DNA from: Pseudomonas turukhanskensis
Lineage (GTDB): Bacteria; Pseudomonadota; Gammaproteobacteria; Pseudomonadales; Pseudomonadaceae
Reading direction: 5' to 3'
NCBI RefSeq assembly: GCF_027922365.1
Contig: NZ_BSFN01000025.1
Span: 1 to 49,016 of the forward strand
DNA length: 49,016 nt
Below, one piece after another: positions 16,374-25,671 of the stretch. The notes under the pieces were generated by a model that was not told the origin of the DNA, ran no database searches, and was given only the letters and a program-made list of their open reading frames with translations. The position numbers and the translations under genes are program-made. How positions within the stretch are numbered: position 1 is the stretch's first letter; each line of letters starts with the position of its first letter.

Positions 16374-16898
16374 ATGCGTTGCCTTCGCGATTTTCGGGGG
16401 GCGTGGCTGCTGTTGAGCATGCTCAGTTGCAGCCCGGCCGCCTACAGCGTTACCAAATCCGCCACTATCGGCCTGAGCGCCGAGGTGTTGCCGGCGTGCA
16501 GTGCCGGCAGCACGGCACCGGTTACGCTGGGCCAGTTCGGCACCTTGAATTTTGGCACCTACTTCTCCCTCAATGCCCTCGTATCGGTGGCCAGCAGCGT
16601 TGGCAACGGCTCGCTGCGGGTTAACTGCCTGCTCAACACCCCGTATCGGGTGCTGCTCAGTGCCGGCGGCAGCGGTAATGTGGCGACACGGCGCATGACC
16701 GGCCCGGCCTCGGCGCAGATCACTTATAACCTCTACACGTCGGCGGCCTACACCACCATCTGGGATAACACCACCGGCGTAACCGGCACCGGCACCGGGG
16801 CCGACCAATACCTGCAAGTGTTTGGCCGTGTGCCAAAACAGGCAGCACCGACCCCGGGCACGTACACCGACACCATCACCGTAACTGTGAGTTGGTAA
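16374..16898 (+). CDS. cupE2: SCPU-domain pilin, minor subunit (CupE2/CsuA-like)
   Basis: Second exported SCPU pilin, 174 aa, with a signal peptide ending near SPAAYS. The mature part carries LPACSAGS and RVNCLLNTPY cysteines, LNFGTYF, and a terminal GTYTDTITVTVSW strand. A ribosome-binding site, CAGGAA, precedes the ATG. It lies 87 bases after the first pilin; its stop codon overlaps the next start (TAATG), coupling the two minor pilins. Probably an adaptor or minor pilin; the exact place in the fibre is not visible. Confidence 0.82.
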   Translation: MRCLRDFRGAWLLLSMLSCSPAAYSVTKSATIGLSAEVLPACSAGSTAPVTLGQFGTLNFGTYFSLNALVSVASSVGNGSLRVNCLLNTPYRVLLSAGGSGNVATRRMTGPASAQITYNLYTSAAYTTIWDNTTGVTGTGTGADQYLQVFGRVPKQAAPTPGTYTDTITVTVSW

Positions 16899-17455
16899 TG
16901 AGCGGCTGGTCGTTGCGTTACCTGTTTCTGGCGGCCTTGCTGTGCCTGCTCAACGCACGGAGCTGGGCTGACACCGGCGTCAACGACGTCCCCATCAACA
17001 AGGCCTTCGTGGTCAAGGCTGCCATCGTCAACGGCTGCATCCTTGGCTCCGGGGCTGCGGATGTCACCAGCTACGGCAACATCAGCTTCGGCCAGGTCAG
17101 CCTGCTGCCCAGCAATGTCGATGTCACCAGCAGCACCGGCGCGGACTCCATCCTGCTGCAGTGCACGCCGGGTACATCGCTCACCATCGGCCTCAGCGCT
17201 GGCCTCAATGCCACCAATATTTCCGCTGGTCGTTTTCTGATCAAGGGCAGCGAAACCTTGCGTTACCAGCTCTACCAAGATGCAGGTACTACCATTTGGG
17301 GTAATGGGTCCAATGGCGGCACGGTGAAAAGCCTGACGTTTCCTGCCGGCACCGCCACGGTGGCCTATCCGGTATTCGCGCGTTTGTTCGCGGTCACGCC
17401 TATGCCTTCAGCGGGGATTTACAACGACACAGTGACAGTGACCATCACCTACTGA
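16898..17455 (+). CDS. cupE3: SCPU-domain pilin, minor subunit (CupE3/CsuB-like)
   Basis: Third exported SCPU pilin, 185 aa; signal peptide about 1-24 (YLFLAALLCLLNARSWAD). Cysteines in VNGCILGSG and LLQCTPGTSL, YGNISFGQVS, and a terminal AGIYNDTVTVTITY strand. The start ATG overlaps the previous stop (TAATG); a TTG six bases earlier is in frame but unnecessary. Followed after 29 bases by the chaperone gene, which has its own AGGAG-type site. Confidence 0.82.
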   Translation: MSGWSLRYLFLAALLCLLNARSWADTGVNDVPINKAFVVKAAIVNGCILGSGAADVTSYGNISFGQVSLLPSNVDVTSSTGADSILLQCTPGTSLTIGLSAGLNATNISAGRFLIKGSETLRYQLYQDAGTTIWGNGSNGGTVKSLTFPAGTATVAYPVFARLFAVTPMPSAGIYNDTVTVTITY

Positions 17456-17484
17456 GCCGCATAATTAAAAAACAGGAGTTACCC

Positions 17485-18252
17485 ATGGCCGAATGGAGTC
17501 GTTCTCGGATACTGCCCATCCTCGCCTTGCTGCTACTCACCAGTGGCCTGGCGCAAGCCGCCAGCTCCGTGTTGATCTGGCCGATCAATCCGCAGATTGA
17601 AAGCGCGCAGAAAGCGGCAGCGTTGTGGTTGGAAAATCGCGGCCAGGCGCCCATCGCCTTGCAGGTGCGGGTACTGGCCTGGAACCAGGCCAACTACGGC
17701 GACCAGCTCAGCGCCCAGCGCGCCGTGGTGGCCAGCCCGCCGGCGGTCACCATTGAGCCCGGCAAGCGGCAGATGATCCGCCTGATGAAAATGCAACCGG
17801 TGCCCGCTGCCAGCGAGCAGACCTTTCGCGTGCTGGTGGATGAATTGCTGCCGCCCGATGCCAAGACGGATGCGGCGCTGGGGGTGAAGTTCCAGATGCG
17901 TTATTCGGTGCCGCTGTTTGTCTTTGGCGATGGCGCCGGCCTCGCCAGTGCCGCCGCCAAGCCGACCCCCGGTATTCAACTGCTGCAACCAGACCTGCGT
18001 TTTCAGGTGCAAAACGAGGGCGGCAAGCGCTATCTGGAGCTCAACAATCAAGGCCCTGCACATGCCCGGCTGGCGAGCGTGGCGGTGACCCAAGGCGGCA
18101 AGAAAACCGTGATCGCCGAAGGCTTGCTTGGCTATGTATTGCCCGGCGCACGAATGCGCTGGGAGTTGCCGACGACGGTGGCGGGCAACGCTTTTGCCCT
18201 GGAAGCACGAATAAACGAGCTGGCGGATATCCAGCCCATTTCACCGCACTGA
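17485..18252 (+). CDS. cupE4: Periplasmic pilus chaperone (CupE4/CsuC-like, PapD family)
   Basis: Periplasmic chaperone that completes the fold of each pilin by donor-strand complementation and hands it to the usher. 255 aa with a signal peptide ending near LAQA. Two immunoglobulin-like domains: the first has SSVLIWPINPQIES, the conserved ALQVRVLAWNQ and the IEPGKRQMIRLMK strand; FRVLVDELLPP is the typical linker motif. The second domain ends FALEARINELADIQ. Preceded by CAGGAG and followed within 15 bases by the usher. Confidence 0.9.
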   Translation: MAEWSRSRILPILALLLLTSGLAQAASSVLIWPINPQIESAQKAAALWLENRGQAPIALQVRVLAWNQANYGDQLSAQRAVVASPPAVTIEPGKRQMIRLMKMQPVPAASEQTFRVLVDELLPPDAKTDAALGVKFQMRYSVPLFVFGDGAGLASAAAKPTPGIQLLQPDLRFQVQNEGGKRYLELNNQGPAHARLASVAVTQGGKKTVIAEGLLGYVLPGARMRWELPTTVAGNAFALEARINELADIQPISPH

Positions 18253-18267
18253 TCGCGCGAGAGCCGC

Positions 18268-20931
18268 GTGCAGAACATCAGGGACGAGCAAACGCCATCG
18301 CCAGGCAGGCGATGCGCTGGCCTCGTGCATCCGGCGTTTGTGCTGCTGGCGTTGTTGCTGCTGGGGGTCGGGCCACCCGTGCGTGCGGCTGAAGGGGCCA
18401 GACCCATTCCCGGGCCATTGCGCGATGCCCTGGCCGCCGCCGATGCCGCGGCACCCACAAACAACGCGCTAATGCCTGCTGCGCCACAGGCCGCAGCTGA
18501 CCCGGTAAAACCGGCCAGTGCCATGCCCTGGCCACTGCGAGATGCCTTGGCGGCGGTGCCGGTACCGGCTTCAGCGCCGACCTTGCCAGGCGCTGTGACA
18601 CCGGCCGATACCGTTCCCGCCGCCCGAATGCAGGCGCCGGGTGCCGCGCAGCCCGAGCCGGCCCCGGCTACCGCGCCCGACGTGGCGGCAACAGCGGGTG
18701 AGTACACCCTTTTTCTGGAGTTGGTGGTGAATGAATTGCCCAGCGACCGTGTGGCCCAGGTGACTGTTCGTGGTGAGCGCTACTTCGTCAGCAGCGAAGA
18801 CTTGCTTGCGGTCGGCGTACGCCTGCCCGACGGCGCCAGCGGCGGGTTGGCCCTGGATACCATCACCGGGCTGCAATTTTCCTACGACCAGGAACTGCAG
18901 CGCCTGAAACTGGTGCTGCCCAGCGACTGGCTACCCGACCAGCAACTGGGCGAGCGCTCGGTGTATGCCGCGGTGCCGGCGCAAAGCTCGTTCGGCCTGC
19001 TGTTCAACTACGACGCCTACTACAACGACACCGAAGAGGGCAGTCACTACCTCAGTGGTTTTCTCGAGCAGCGCGTGTTCGGCAGCGCCGGCGTTGTAGG
19101 CAACACCGGCGTGTACCGCCACAGCTTCAATGACCTGGGTGCCGACCAGGACGGCTACATGCGCTATGACACCTACTGGCGCTACAACAATCAGGAAACC
19201 ATGACCCGCTATATCGCCGGCGACCTGATTACTGGCGCTCTCACCTGGAACAGCGCCGTGCGCCTGGGCGGTGTGCAGGTGTCACGCAACTTTGCCCTGC
19301 GCCCGGACCTGATCACCTACCCCTTGCCGCGCTTTACCGGCGAAGCGGCGGTGCCCACCTCGGTGGACCTGTTTATCAACAACGCCAAGGTCAGCAGCGA
19401 CCAGATCAACCCCGGCCCCTACACCGTCAGCAACGTGCCCTATATCAGCGGAGCGGGTAACGCCACCGTGGTCACCACCGATGCGCTGGGCCGTCAGGTG
19501 GCCACCGATGTGCCGTTTTACGTGACCAACTCCCTGCTGCAAAAAGACCTGTACGACTACTCACTGTCGGTGGGCAAGATTCGCGAGGACTACGGCCAGG
19601 AAAATTTCTCCTACGGCACGCCGGTCAGCAGCGGCACCTTCCGCTACGGCCTGACTGATTACTTCACTGCCGAAACCCACGCCGAAGTGGGCGAAGAACT
19701 GCGCCTGGGCGGCGTCGGGGCCACCATCGGCCTGGGCAACGCCGGCACCCTCAGCACCTCGGTTGCGCAAAGCCAGTACGAGGGCAAGAAAGGCCTGCAA
19801 ACCAACGTCGGCTACAGCTATTACTCGAACACCTTTGGCTTTGGCGCCCAGCATGTGCAACGCAACGAAAAGTTTGTCGACGTCAGCATGCTCAGCGCCC
19901 TTGAGCTTGGCCGCGACGAACTGAGCCTGGCCAAAACCACCGACCAGGTGACCTTTTCCTTCAGCCCCGGCGATATCGGCAACGTGGGCATCGGCTACTT
20001 CGCCAGTGAAACCATGGACGGCCAGCGCACCCGCCTGGTCAACCTGTCGTTCTCGCGCAGCCTGTGGGGCAACAGCAGTATGTACGTGGCGATGAACCGC
20101 GACCTGGATGGCGAGGGCTATTCAGCGGTGCTGCAACTGATCGTTCCATTCGATGTGCGCTCCACCTTCAGCGCCAGTGTGGAGCGCGATACCCAGGGCC
20201 AGTTTCGCGAACGGGTCAACTTTGGTCGCACCGCGCCCACCAGCGGCGGCGTGGGCTACAACCTCGGCTACGCCACGGGCGACAGCACCTACGAACAGGC
20301 CGACGTCACCTGGCGCACGCCCTATGCCCAGGTACAAGGTGGGGTGTACCGCGATAACGGGCGGCTGACCCAGTGGGGCGATGTCACCGGTTCGTTGATC
20401 GCCATGGACGGCGATGTGTTTCCCGGCAACCGCGTGGATGACGCTTTCGTACTGATCAGCACTAACGGCGTTAGTGATGTGCCGGTGAGCTTCGAACATC
20501 AGTTGATGGGCAACACCAACAGCAACGGCCATCTGCTGGTGCCCTCGGTACCGTCTTACTACGGCGGCCAATACGAGATCGACCCGCTTGGCCTGCCGGC
20601 GAACATGCGCGTCCCCCAGGTTGAAAACAAAATTGCGGTGCACCAGGGCAGCGGCGCCTTGCTCAGTTTCGACCTGCGGCGCGTGGTGGCCGCCAGCATT
20701 GTGTTGATCGATTCACGCGGCGAAGTGATCCCGCGTGGCAGCGAGGTGACGGTTGAAGGCACCCACCTGCGTGCCTTCGTCGGCTGGGACGGCCTGGTGT
20801 ATTTCGAAGGCTTGCAGGCGCAAAACCAGCTGCGTGTAACCCGGCCTGATGGCCAGCAATGCGGGGCGGCGTTTGCCCTGGCCAATACCAATGAAGAAGT
20901 GAGTCTGGTCGGTCCGTTGACCTGCCGGTGA
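18268..20931 (+). CDS. cupE5: Outer-membrane pilus usher (CupE5/CsuD-like) with N-terminal Pro/Ala-rich extension
   Basis: Outer-membrane pore that assembles and secretes the pilus, 887 aa. Signal peptide about 1-40 (ending PPVRA). Then comes an unusual Pro/Ala-rich segment, about 41-144, holding PLRDALAA twice (50-57 and 89-96). The usher N-domain begins near YTLFLELVVNE (146) and continues with the barrel and plug (GLLFNYDAYYNDTEEGSHY, FINNAKVSSDQINPGPYTV), and the C-terminal domain ending GQQCGAAFALANTNEEVSLVGPLTC. The start is GTG with a weak ribosome site, 15 bases after the chaperone stop. Usual ushers of this group are nearer 800 aa; the excess is the linker. Confidence 0.9.
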   Translation: MQNIRDEQTPSPGRRCAGLVHPAFVLLALLLLGVGPPVRAAEGARPIPGPLRDALAAADAAAPTNNALMPAAPQAAADPVKPASAMPWPLRDALAAVPVPASAPTLPGAVTPADTVPAARMQAPGAAQPEPAPATAPDVAATAGEYTLFLELVVNELPSDRVAQVTVRGERYFVSSEDLLAVGVRLPDGASGGLALDTITGLQFSYDQELQRLKLVLPSDWLPDQQLGERSVYAAVPAQSSFGLLFNYDAYYNDTEEGSHYLSGFLEQRVFGSAGVVGNTGVYRHSFNDLGADQDGYMRYDTYWRYNNQETMTRYIAGDLITGALTWNSAVRLGGVQVSRNFALRPDLITYPLPRFTGEAAVPTSVDLFINNAKVSSDQINPGPYTVSNVPYISGAGNATVVTTDALGRQVATDVPFYVTNSLLQKDLYDYSLSVGKIREDYGQENFSYGTPVSSGTFRYGLTDYFTAETHAEVGEELRLGGVGATIGLGNAGTLSTSVAQSQYEGKKGLQTNVGYSYYSNTFGFGAQHVQRNEKFVDVSMLSALELGRDELSLAKTTDQVTFSFSPGDIGNVGIGYFASETMDGQRTRLVNLSFSRSLWGNSSMYVAMNRDLDGEGYSAVLQLIVPFDVRSTFSASVERDTQGQFRERVNFGRTAPTSGGVGYNLGYATGDSTYEQADVTWRTPYAQVQGGVYRDNGRLTQWGDVTGSLIAMDGDVFPGNRVDDAFVLISTNGVSDVPVSFEHQLMGNTNSNGHLLVPSVPSYYGGQYEIDPLGLPANMRVPQVENKIAVHQGSGALLSFDLRRVVAASIVLIDSRGEVIPRGSEVTVEGTHLRAFVGWDGLVYFEGLQAQNQLRVTRPDGQQCGAAFALANTNEEVSLVGPLTCR

Positions 20932-20948
20932 TCCTCTGGGAGTGCAAC

Positions 20949-21953
20949 ATGGATGGAATACAGCAGCGTATGAAACGGATCTGGGCGCAGGCTCGACGCG
21001 GCTTGTTGTGTCTGCTGCTGGTGGGCAGCGGCGGCGTGGCGCACGCCGCGTGTGTCACCTCCGCCACCAATGTCAGCCTTGGCACCGTCAGCTCGCTGGC
21101 GCTGCAAACCACCACCATGGGGAACTACGGCGCTTCGGGTATCAGTTGCACCGGCGGGCTGTCCTTGCTATCGGGGTCGTATGTAAGGCTGATGCTCAAC
21201 ACCGCCAGTTTGAACCTGACCAATGGCGGCTACTCGATTCCCTACACCGTCAGCACTACCCAGGGCGGCGCACCCTTGCAAAACGGTGTGACCGGCACGG
21301 CGACTGGCCTGACCGTGCTGTCGCTGGGCGGGGGCAGCAACGGCATCGCCCTGTATTTCACCGTGCCGATGGGCCCCAACGTGCAGGCCGGCACCTACAC
21401 CGGCACGGTGAGTTTCCGTTGGTATTACGCCATCTGCGACGCCGGCGTGCTCGGGGCATGCGCCTGGAGCCGTTCGCCAGGGCTAGTGCAAGGGTGCGTC
21501 ACGGTAGTGGTGGAACTCTGTAGTGACCCTACCAACTGGGGCACGGGTGTACTGACCAGTGCCACGCTGACGCTGGTGGTGACCAAGTCCTGCCTGATCA
21601 ACACCGCCACGCTCGACGTCGATTTCGGCAGTAAAGCGTTGGTCAATCAGTTCACCAAGTTCACCCAGACCGTCAATGTCACCTGCACCAACAACGAGGG
21701 TTACAGCGTCAGTTTCGACAACGGTGGGAACTACTCGGCACCCTGGCGCCAGATGGCCAGCGGCGCCAACCGCATGCGTTACAACCTCTACCAGCCCAAT
21801 ACCACGGTGATCTGGAACGCCACGCAGCCCATGGCGTTTCTGGGAACGGGGTTGGGGCAGAGCTTCACCTTTGATGCGGCGGTGGATGCGACGCAGAACA
21901 ATGTCCCAGCGGGGGCGTATCAAGACAACGTGATCATGACGCTGAGCTATTGA
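20949..21953 (+). CDS. cupE6: Two-domain SCPU tip adhesin (CupE6/CsuE-like)
   Basis: Putative pilus tip adhesin, 334 aa, with a signal peptide ending GVAHA and two consecutive SCPU domains: the first begins ACVTSATNVSLGTVSS, the second begins KSCLINTATLDVDFGS and ends GAYQDNVIMTLSY. In Acinetobacter CsuE the N-terminal domain binds abiotic surfaces; the same split is inferred here. ATG 20949 is preferred over the GTG at 20928 because TGGGAG is 6 bases upstream. It starts 17 bases after the usher stop and closes the operon. Confidence 0.85.
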   Translation: MDGIQQRMKRIWAQARRGLLCLLLVGSGGVAHAACVTSATNVSLGTVSSLALQTTTMGNYGASGISCTGGLSLLSGSYVRLMLNTASLNLTNGGYSIPYTVSTTQGGAPLQNGVTGTATGLTVLSLGGGSNGIALYFTVPMGPNVQAGTYTGTVSFRWYYAICDAGVLGACAWSRSPGLVQGCVTVVVELCSDPTNWGTGVLTSATLTLVVTKSCLINTATLDVDFGSKALVNQFTKFTQTVNVTCTNNEGYSVSFDNGGNYSAPWRQMASGANRMRYNLYQPNTTVIWNATQPMAFLGTGLGQSFTFDAAVDATQNNVPAGAYQDNVIMTLSY

Positions 21954-21970
21954 GTTCTTCGTTTGCAGGA

Positions 21971-22034
21971 TTCGAGGCTGAAGCCTCTCCTACAACGGCT
22001 CACCGTACCTTGCAGGAGAAGCTCCAGCCTCGAT
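21971..22034. terminator. Hairpin repeat after pilus operon (family H, copy 3)
   Basis: TTCGAGGCTGAAGCCTCTCC pairs imperfectly with GGAGAAGCTCCAGCCTCGA 36 bases later. It lies between the last pilus gene and the HAD phosphatase gene and probably terminates pilus transcription. Confidence 0.55.
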
Positions 22035-22089
22035 GCGCTTGAGCCCGACCCCGTATACTCCGCCGCTCCCCTCGCGCTGGAGTTAACCG

Positions 22090-22683
22090 ATGAGCCTGGC
22101 CCCGATCCGTCACTGGGTGTTCGATATGGATGGCACCCTGACCATCGCCGTGCATGACTTCGCGGCCATTCGCCGTGAACTGGAGATTCCCGCCGAAGAC
22201 GACATTCTTCATCACCTGGCGGCATTGCCTGCCGAAGTGGCCGCGGCCAAACATGCCTGGCTGATGGAGCATGAGCGCGAGCTGGCGGTGAATGCGCAAG
22301 CAGCGCCGGGGGCTATCGAGCTGGTGCGTGAGCTGCACGGGCGCGGCCACCAGTTGGGCATTCTGACCCGCAATGCGCACTCACTGGCGCTGCTGACGTT
22401 GGAGGCGATTGGCCTGGGCGACTGTTTTGCCACGGTGGATATTCTCGGCCGCGACGAAGCGCCACCCAAGCCGCACCCTGGCGGGTTGTTGCACCTGGCC
22501 GAGCAATGGCAGGTGGCGCCGAGTGAGATGGTGATGGTGGGGGATTACCGCTTTGACCTGGACAGTGGCCGCGCGGCGGGCACGCATACGGTGCTGGTGA
22601 ATGTGCCAGAAAATCTGTGGCCGGAGCTGGCCGATTGGTATGCCGAGGATTGTCTGGCGCTGTTGCAGTTGAGCCGCGGGTAA
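22090..22683 (+). CDS. HAD-family phosphatase
   Basis: Haloacid-dehalogenase-type hydrolase, 197 aa, acting on a small phosphorylated molecule. Motif I FDMDGTLT (D12 nucleophile, D14), motif II in LGILTRN, motif III lysine in APPKPHPGG, and motif IV VGDYRFDLDSG. A helical cap is inserted after motif I, as in phosphoglycolate phosphatase-like enzymes. The substrate cannot be told. Its last 49 bases (from 22635) are also the first segment of the tandem array that follows, so this gene's 3' end has been copied five more times downstream. Confidence 0.88.
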   Translation: MSLAPIRHWVFDMDGTLTIAVHDFAAIRRELEIPAEDDILHHLAALPAEVAAAKHAWLMEHERELAVNAQAAPGAIELVRELHGRGHQLGILTRNAHSLALLTLEAIGLGDCFATVDILGRDEAPPKPHPGGLLHLAEQWQVAPSEMVMVGDYRFDLDSGRAAGTHTVLVNVPENLWPELADWYAEDCLALLQLSRG

Positions 22684-23848
22684 CGACTATCTCCCCCCCA
22701 AACACCCCGTCATCCCAGCGAAGGCTGGGATCCAGAATGTTGGATGGGGTTCGATTCGCGACCCACTGCAAAAATCTGGATCCCAGCCTGCGCTGGGATG
22801 ACGGTGTCAGCTTTGAGGTTGTGCTTTAAAACAAGAATTACCGCTGCGCCTTGGTATGCCGAGGACTGCCTGGCGTTGTTGCGGTTGAGCCGCGGGTAAC
22901 GACTATCTCCCCCCAACACCCCGTCATCCCAGCAAGGCTGGGATCCAGAATGTTGGATGGAGCTCAATTCGCGACCCACTGCAAAAATCTGGATCCCAGC
23001 CTGCGCTGGGATGACGGTGATAGGGGCGATAGGTAGTGGTTTAAAACAAGAATTACCGCTGCGCCTTGGTATGCCGAGGACTGCCTGGCGTTGTTGCGGT
23101 TGAGCCGCGGGTAACGACTATCTCCCCCCAAACACCCCGTCATCCCAGCGAAGGCTGGGATCCAGAATGTTGGATGGAGCTCAATTCGCGATCCACTGCA
23201 AAAATCTGGATCCCAGCCTGCGCTGGGATGACGGTGGTAGGGGCGGGAAGTAGTGGTTTAAAAAAAGAAATACCGCTGCGCCTTGGTATGCCGAGGACTG
23301 CCTGGCATTGTTGCGGTTGAGCCGCGGGTAACGACTATCTCCCCCAACACCCCGTCATCCCAGCGAAGGCTGGGATCCAGAATATTGGATGGAGCTCGAT
23401 TTGCGACCCACAGCAAAAACCTGGATCCCAGTCTGCGCTGGGATGACGGTGGTAAGGGCGGGAAGTAGTGGTTTAAAACAAGAAATACCGCTGCGCCTTG
23501 GTATGCCGAGGACTGCCTGGCATTGTTGCGGTTGAGCCGCCGGTAACGACTATCTCCCCCAACACCCCGTCATCCCAGCGAAGGCTGGGATCCAGAATGT
23601 TGGATGGAGCTCGATTTGCGACCCACTGCAAAAACCTGGATCCCAGTCTGCGCTGGGATGACGGTGGTAAGGGCGGGAAGTAGTGGTTTAAAACAAGAAA
23701 TACCGCTGCGCCGTGGTATGCCGAGGACTGCCTGGCGTTGTTGCGGTTGAGCCGCGGGTAACGACTATCTCCCCCAACACCCCGTCATCCCAGCCTGCGC
23801 TGGGATGACGTTGGTAGGGTGGTTTAAAACAGAAAATACCGCTGCGCC
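22635..23848. repeat. Six-copy tandem array of the HAD/ureC convergent junction
   Basis: Units of 215-217 bases start at 22635, 22851, 23066, 23283 and 23498; a sixth, shortened unit runs 23713-23848. Each unit has the 3' end of the HAD gene (TTGGTATGCCGAGG ... CGCGGGTAA), a MITE-like palindromic element of about 100 bases (CCGTCATCCCAGC ... GCTGGGATGACGG), and the 3' end of ureC in reverse (TACCGCTGCGCC). The first unit contains the real HAD end and the last the real ureC end. The last unit keeps only the two short arms of the inner element. Junctions read GCGCC/TTGGTATGCC; the last reads GCGCC/GTGGTATGCC. Confidence 0.9.
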
Positions 23849-25524
23849 ATCGGCAGTTCATCGGCCGCTTCACACCACAGCAATTGCCCGTCGGCTTTCA
23901 CCTGATAGGTCTGCGGGTCCACGTCGATCTGCGGGGTGTAGTCGTTGTGGATCAAGTCGCTCTTCTGCACGGTGCGGCAACCTTTCACTACGCCAATCAG
24001 CTTCTTCAAGCCCAATTGCTCAGGCACGCCGAGGTCCATCGCTGCCTGGCTGATAAAGGTCAAGCTGGTGGCGTGCAGCAATCCGCCGTAGCTGCCGAAC
24101 ATGGGGCGGTAGTGCACCGGTTGTGGTGTGGGAATCGACGCGTTGGCATCGCCCATGAGGCTTGCGGCAATCGCGCCGCCTTTGAGAATCAGGGTCGGTT
24201 TTACGCCGAAAAACGCTGGGCGCCACAGCACAAGGTCCGCAAATTTGCCCACTTCAATCGAGCCCACTTCATGGCTGATGCCATGGGTGATGGCCGGGTT
24301 AATGGTGTACTTGGCGATATAGCGTTTGACCCGGAAGTTGTCGTTGCCAACGCCATCACCGGGCAGCGCGCCGCGTTGTTTTTTCATCTTGTCGGCGGTC
24401 TGCCAGCAGCGCGTGATCACCTCGCCAACCCGGCCCATGGCCTGGCTGTCGGAGCTGATCATGGAGAAGGCGCCGAGGTCATGCAGGATGTCTTCGGCGG
24501 CGATGGTCTCGCGGCGAATGCGGCTTTCGGCGAAGGCCACGTCTTCGGCAATGCTGGGGTCCAGGTGATGGCAAACCATCAGCATGTCCAGGTGTTCGTC
24601 GATGGTGTTGCGGGTGAACGGCCGGGTCGGGTTGGTGGAACTGGGCAGCACGTTGGGCAGGCTGCAGGCCTTGATGATGTCCGGCGCGTGGCCGCCACCG
24701 GCACCCTCGGTGTGGTAGGTGTGGATGGTGCGACCCTTGAAGGCGCCCAGGGTGGTTTCGACAAACCCGGATTCGTTGAGGGTGTCGGTGTGAATGGCCA
24801 CCTGCACGTCGTACTGGTCGGCCACGCTCAGGCAGTTGTCGATGGCCGCAGGCGTGGTGCCCCAGTCTTCATGCAACTTCAGGCCAATGGCGCCGGCTTT
24901 GACCTGCTCGATCAATGGCTCCGGCAGGCTGACGTTGCCCTTGCCGGTAAAACCGATGTTCATCGGGAAAGCATCGGCGGCCTGTAGCATGCGCGCCATG
25001 TGCCACGGCCCCGGCGTTACGGTGGTGGCGTACGTTCCGGTGGCAGGGCCGGTGCCGCCACCAATCATGGTGGTGGTGCCGCTCATAAGCGCTTCTTCGA
25101 TCTGCTGCGGGCAGATGAAGTGGATATGGGTGTCGATGCCGCCGGCGGTGAGAATCATGCCTTCGCCGGCGATCACTTCGGTGGCACCGCCGATGGCGAT
25201 GGTCACGTCCGGTTGAATGTCCGGGTTGCCGGCTTTGCCGATGGCGGCGATGCGGCCGCCCTTGAGGCCGACGTCGGCTTTGACGATGCCCCAGTGGTCG
25301 ATGATCAGCGCGTTGGTGATCACGGTGTCGACCACATCGGCTGCGCACAGTTGGCTCTGGCCCATGCCGTCACGAATCACTTTGCCGCCGCCGAATTTCA
25401 CTTCGTCGCCGTAGACGGTGAAATCTTTCTCCACCTCGATCCACAGTTCGGTATCGGCCAGGCGCACCTTATCGCCGACGGTGGGGCCGAACATATCGGC
25501 GTAGGCTTGTCTGCTGATTTTCAT
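23824..25524 (-). CDS. ureC: Urease alpha subunit
   Basis: Catalytic subunit of urease (urea to ammonia and CO2), 566 aa, the standard UreC length. Nickel ligands and active-site residues are visible: H133 and H135 in DTHIHF, the carbamylated lysine K216 in GAIGLKLHEDWG, H245 in AIHTDTLN, H271 in HTYHTEGAGGGHAPD, the flap HH in MVCHHLDPS, and the aspartate in SSDSQAMGRVGE. The C-terminus is AQRYFLF. Its 3' end has been copied into the tandem array beside it. It is separated from ureB by 147 bases containing a palindromic repeat, unusual inside a urease operon. Confidence 0.98.
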   Translation of the reverse strand: MKISRQAYADMFGPTVGDKVRLADTELWIEVEKDFTVYGDEVKFGGGKVIRDGMGQSQLCAADVVDTVITNALIIDHWGIVKADVGLKGGRIAAIGKAGNPDIQPDVTIAIGGATEVIAGEGMILTAGGIDTHIHFICPQQIEEALMSGTTTMIGGGTGPATGTYATTVTPGPWHMARMLQAADAFPMNIGFTGKGNVSLPEPLIEQVKAGAIGLKLHEDWGTTPAAIDNCLSVADQYDVQVAIHTDTLNESGFVETTLGAFKGRTIHTYHTEGAGGGHAPDIIKACSLPNVLPSSTNPTRPFTRNTIDEHLDMLMVCHHLDPSIAEDVAFAESRIRRETIAAEDILHDLGAFSMISSDSQAMGRVGEVITRCWQTADKMKKQRGALPGDGVGNDNFRVKRYIAKYTINPAITHGISHEVGSIEVGKFADLVLWRPAFFGVKPTLILKGGAIAASLMGDANASIPTPQPVHYRPMFGSYGGLLHATSLTFISQAAMDLGVPEQLGLKKLIGVVKGCRTVQKSDLIHNDYTPQIDVDPQTYQVKADGQLLWCEAADELPMAQRYFLF

Positions 25525-25671
25525 AATCGGTTTCCCAGAAGTGCTTCTGCGTAATCTCTTGCCCTCACCCCCAGCCCCTCTCGCACAAGTGGGCGAAGGG
25601 AGCCAAGCGGCGTTCGTACCTCCAACGCCCCCTCTCCCGCTTGCGGGAGAGGGCTGGGGTGAGGGGCTCTT
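25525..25671. repeat. Palindromic repeat between ureB and ureC
   Basis: CCCTCACCCCCAGCCCCTCTCGC near 25562 faces GCGGGAGAGGGCTGGGGTGA near 25645, with a smaller internal CCCTCTCCCGC/GCGGGAGAGGG stem-loop. This is the same element family as at 174, 3089, 31940 and 38300. In the urease transcript it forms a strong structure just before the ureC leader. Confidence 0.75.

Noticed and set aside
22851..23700. The regularly repeated blocks look at first like a CRISPR array, and each unit has a 61-codon open frame.
   Set aside because: Units are about 215 bases and repeated along their whole length, with no unique spacers and no cas genes. The small frames are translations of the duplicated gene end and the palindrome.
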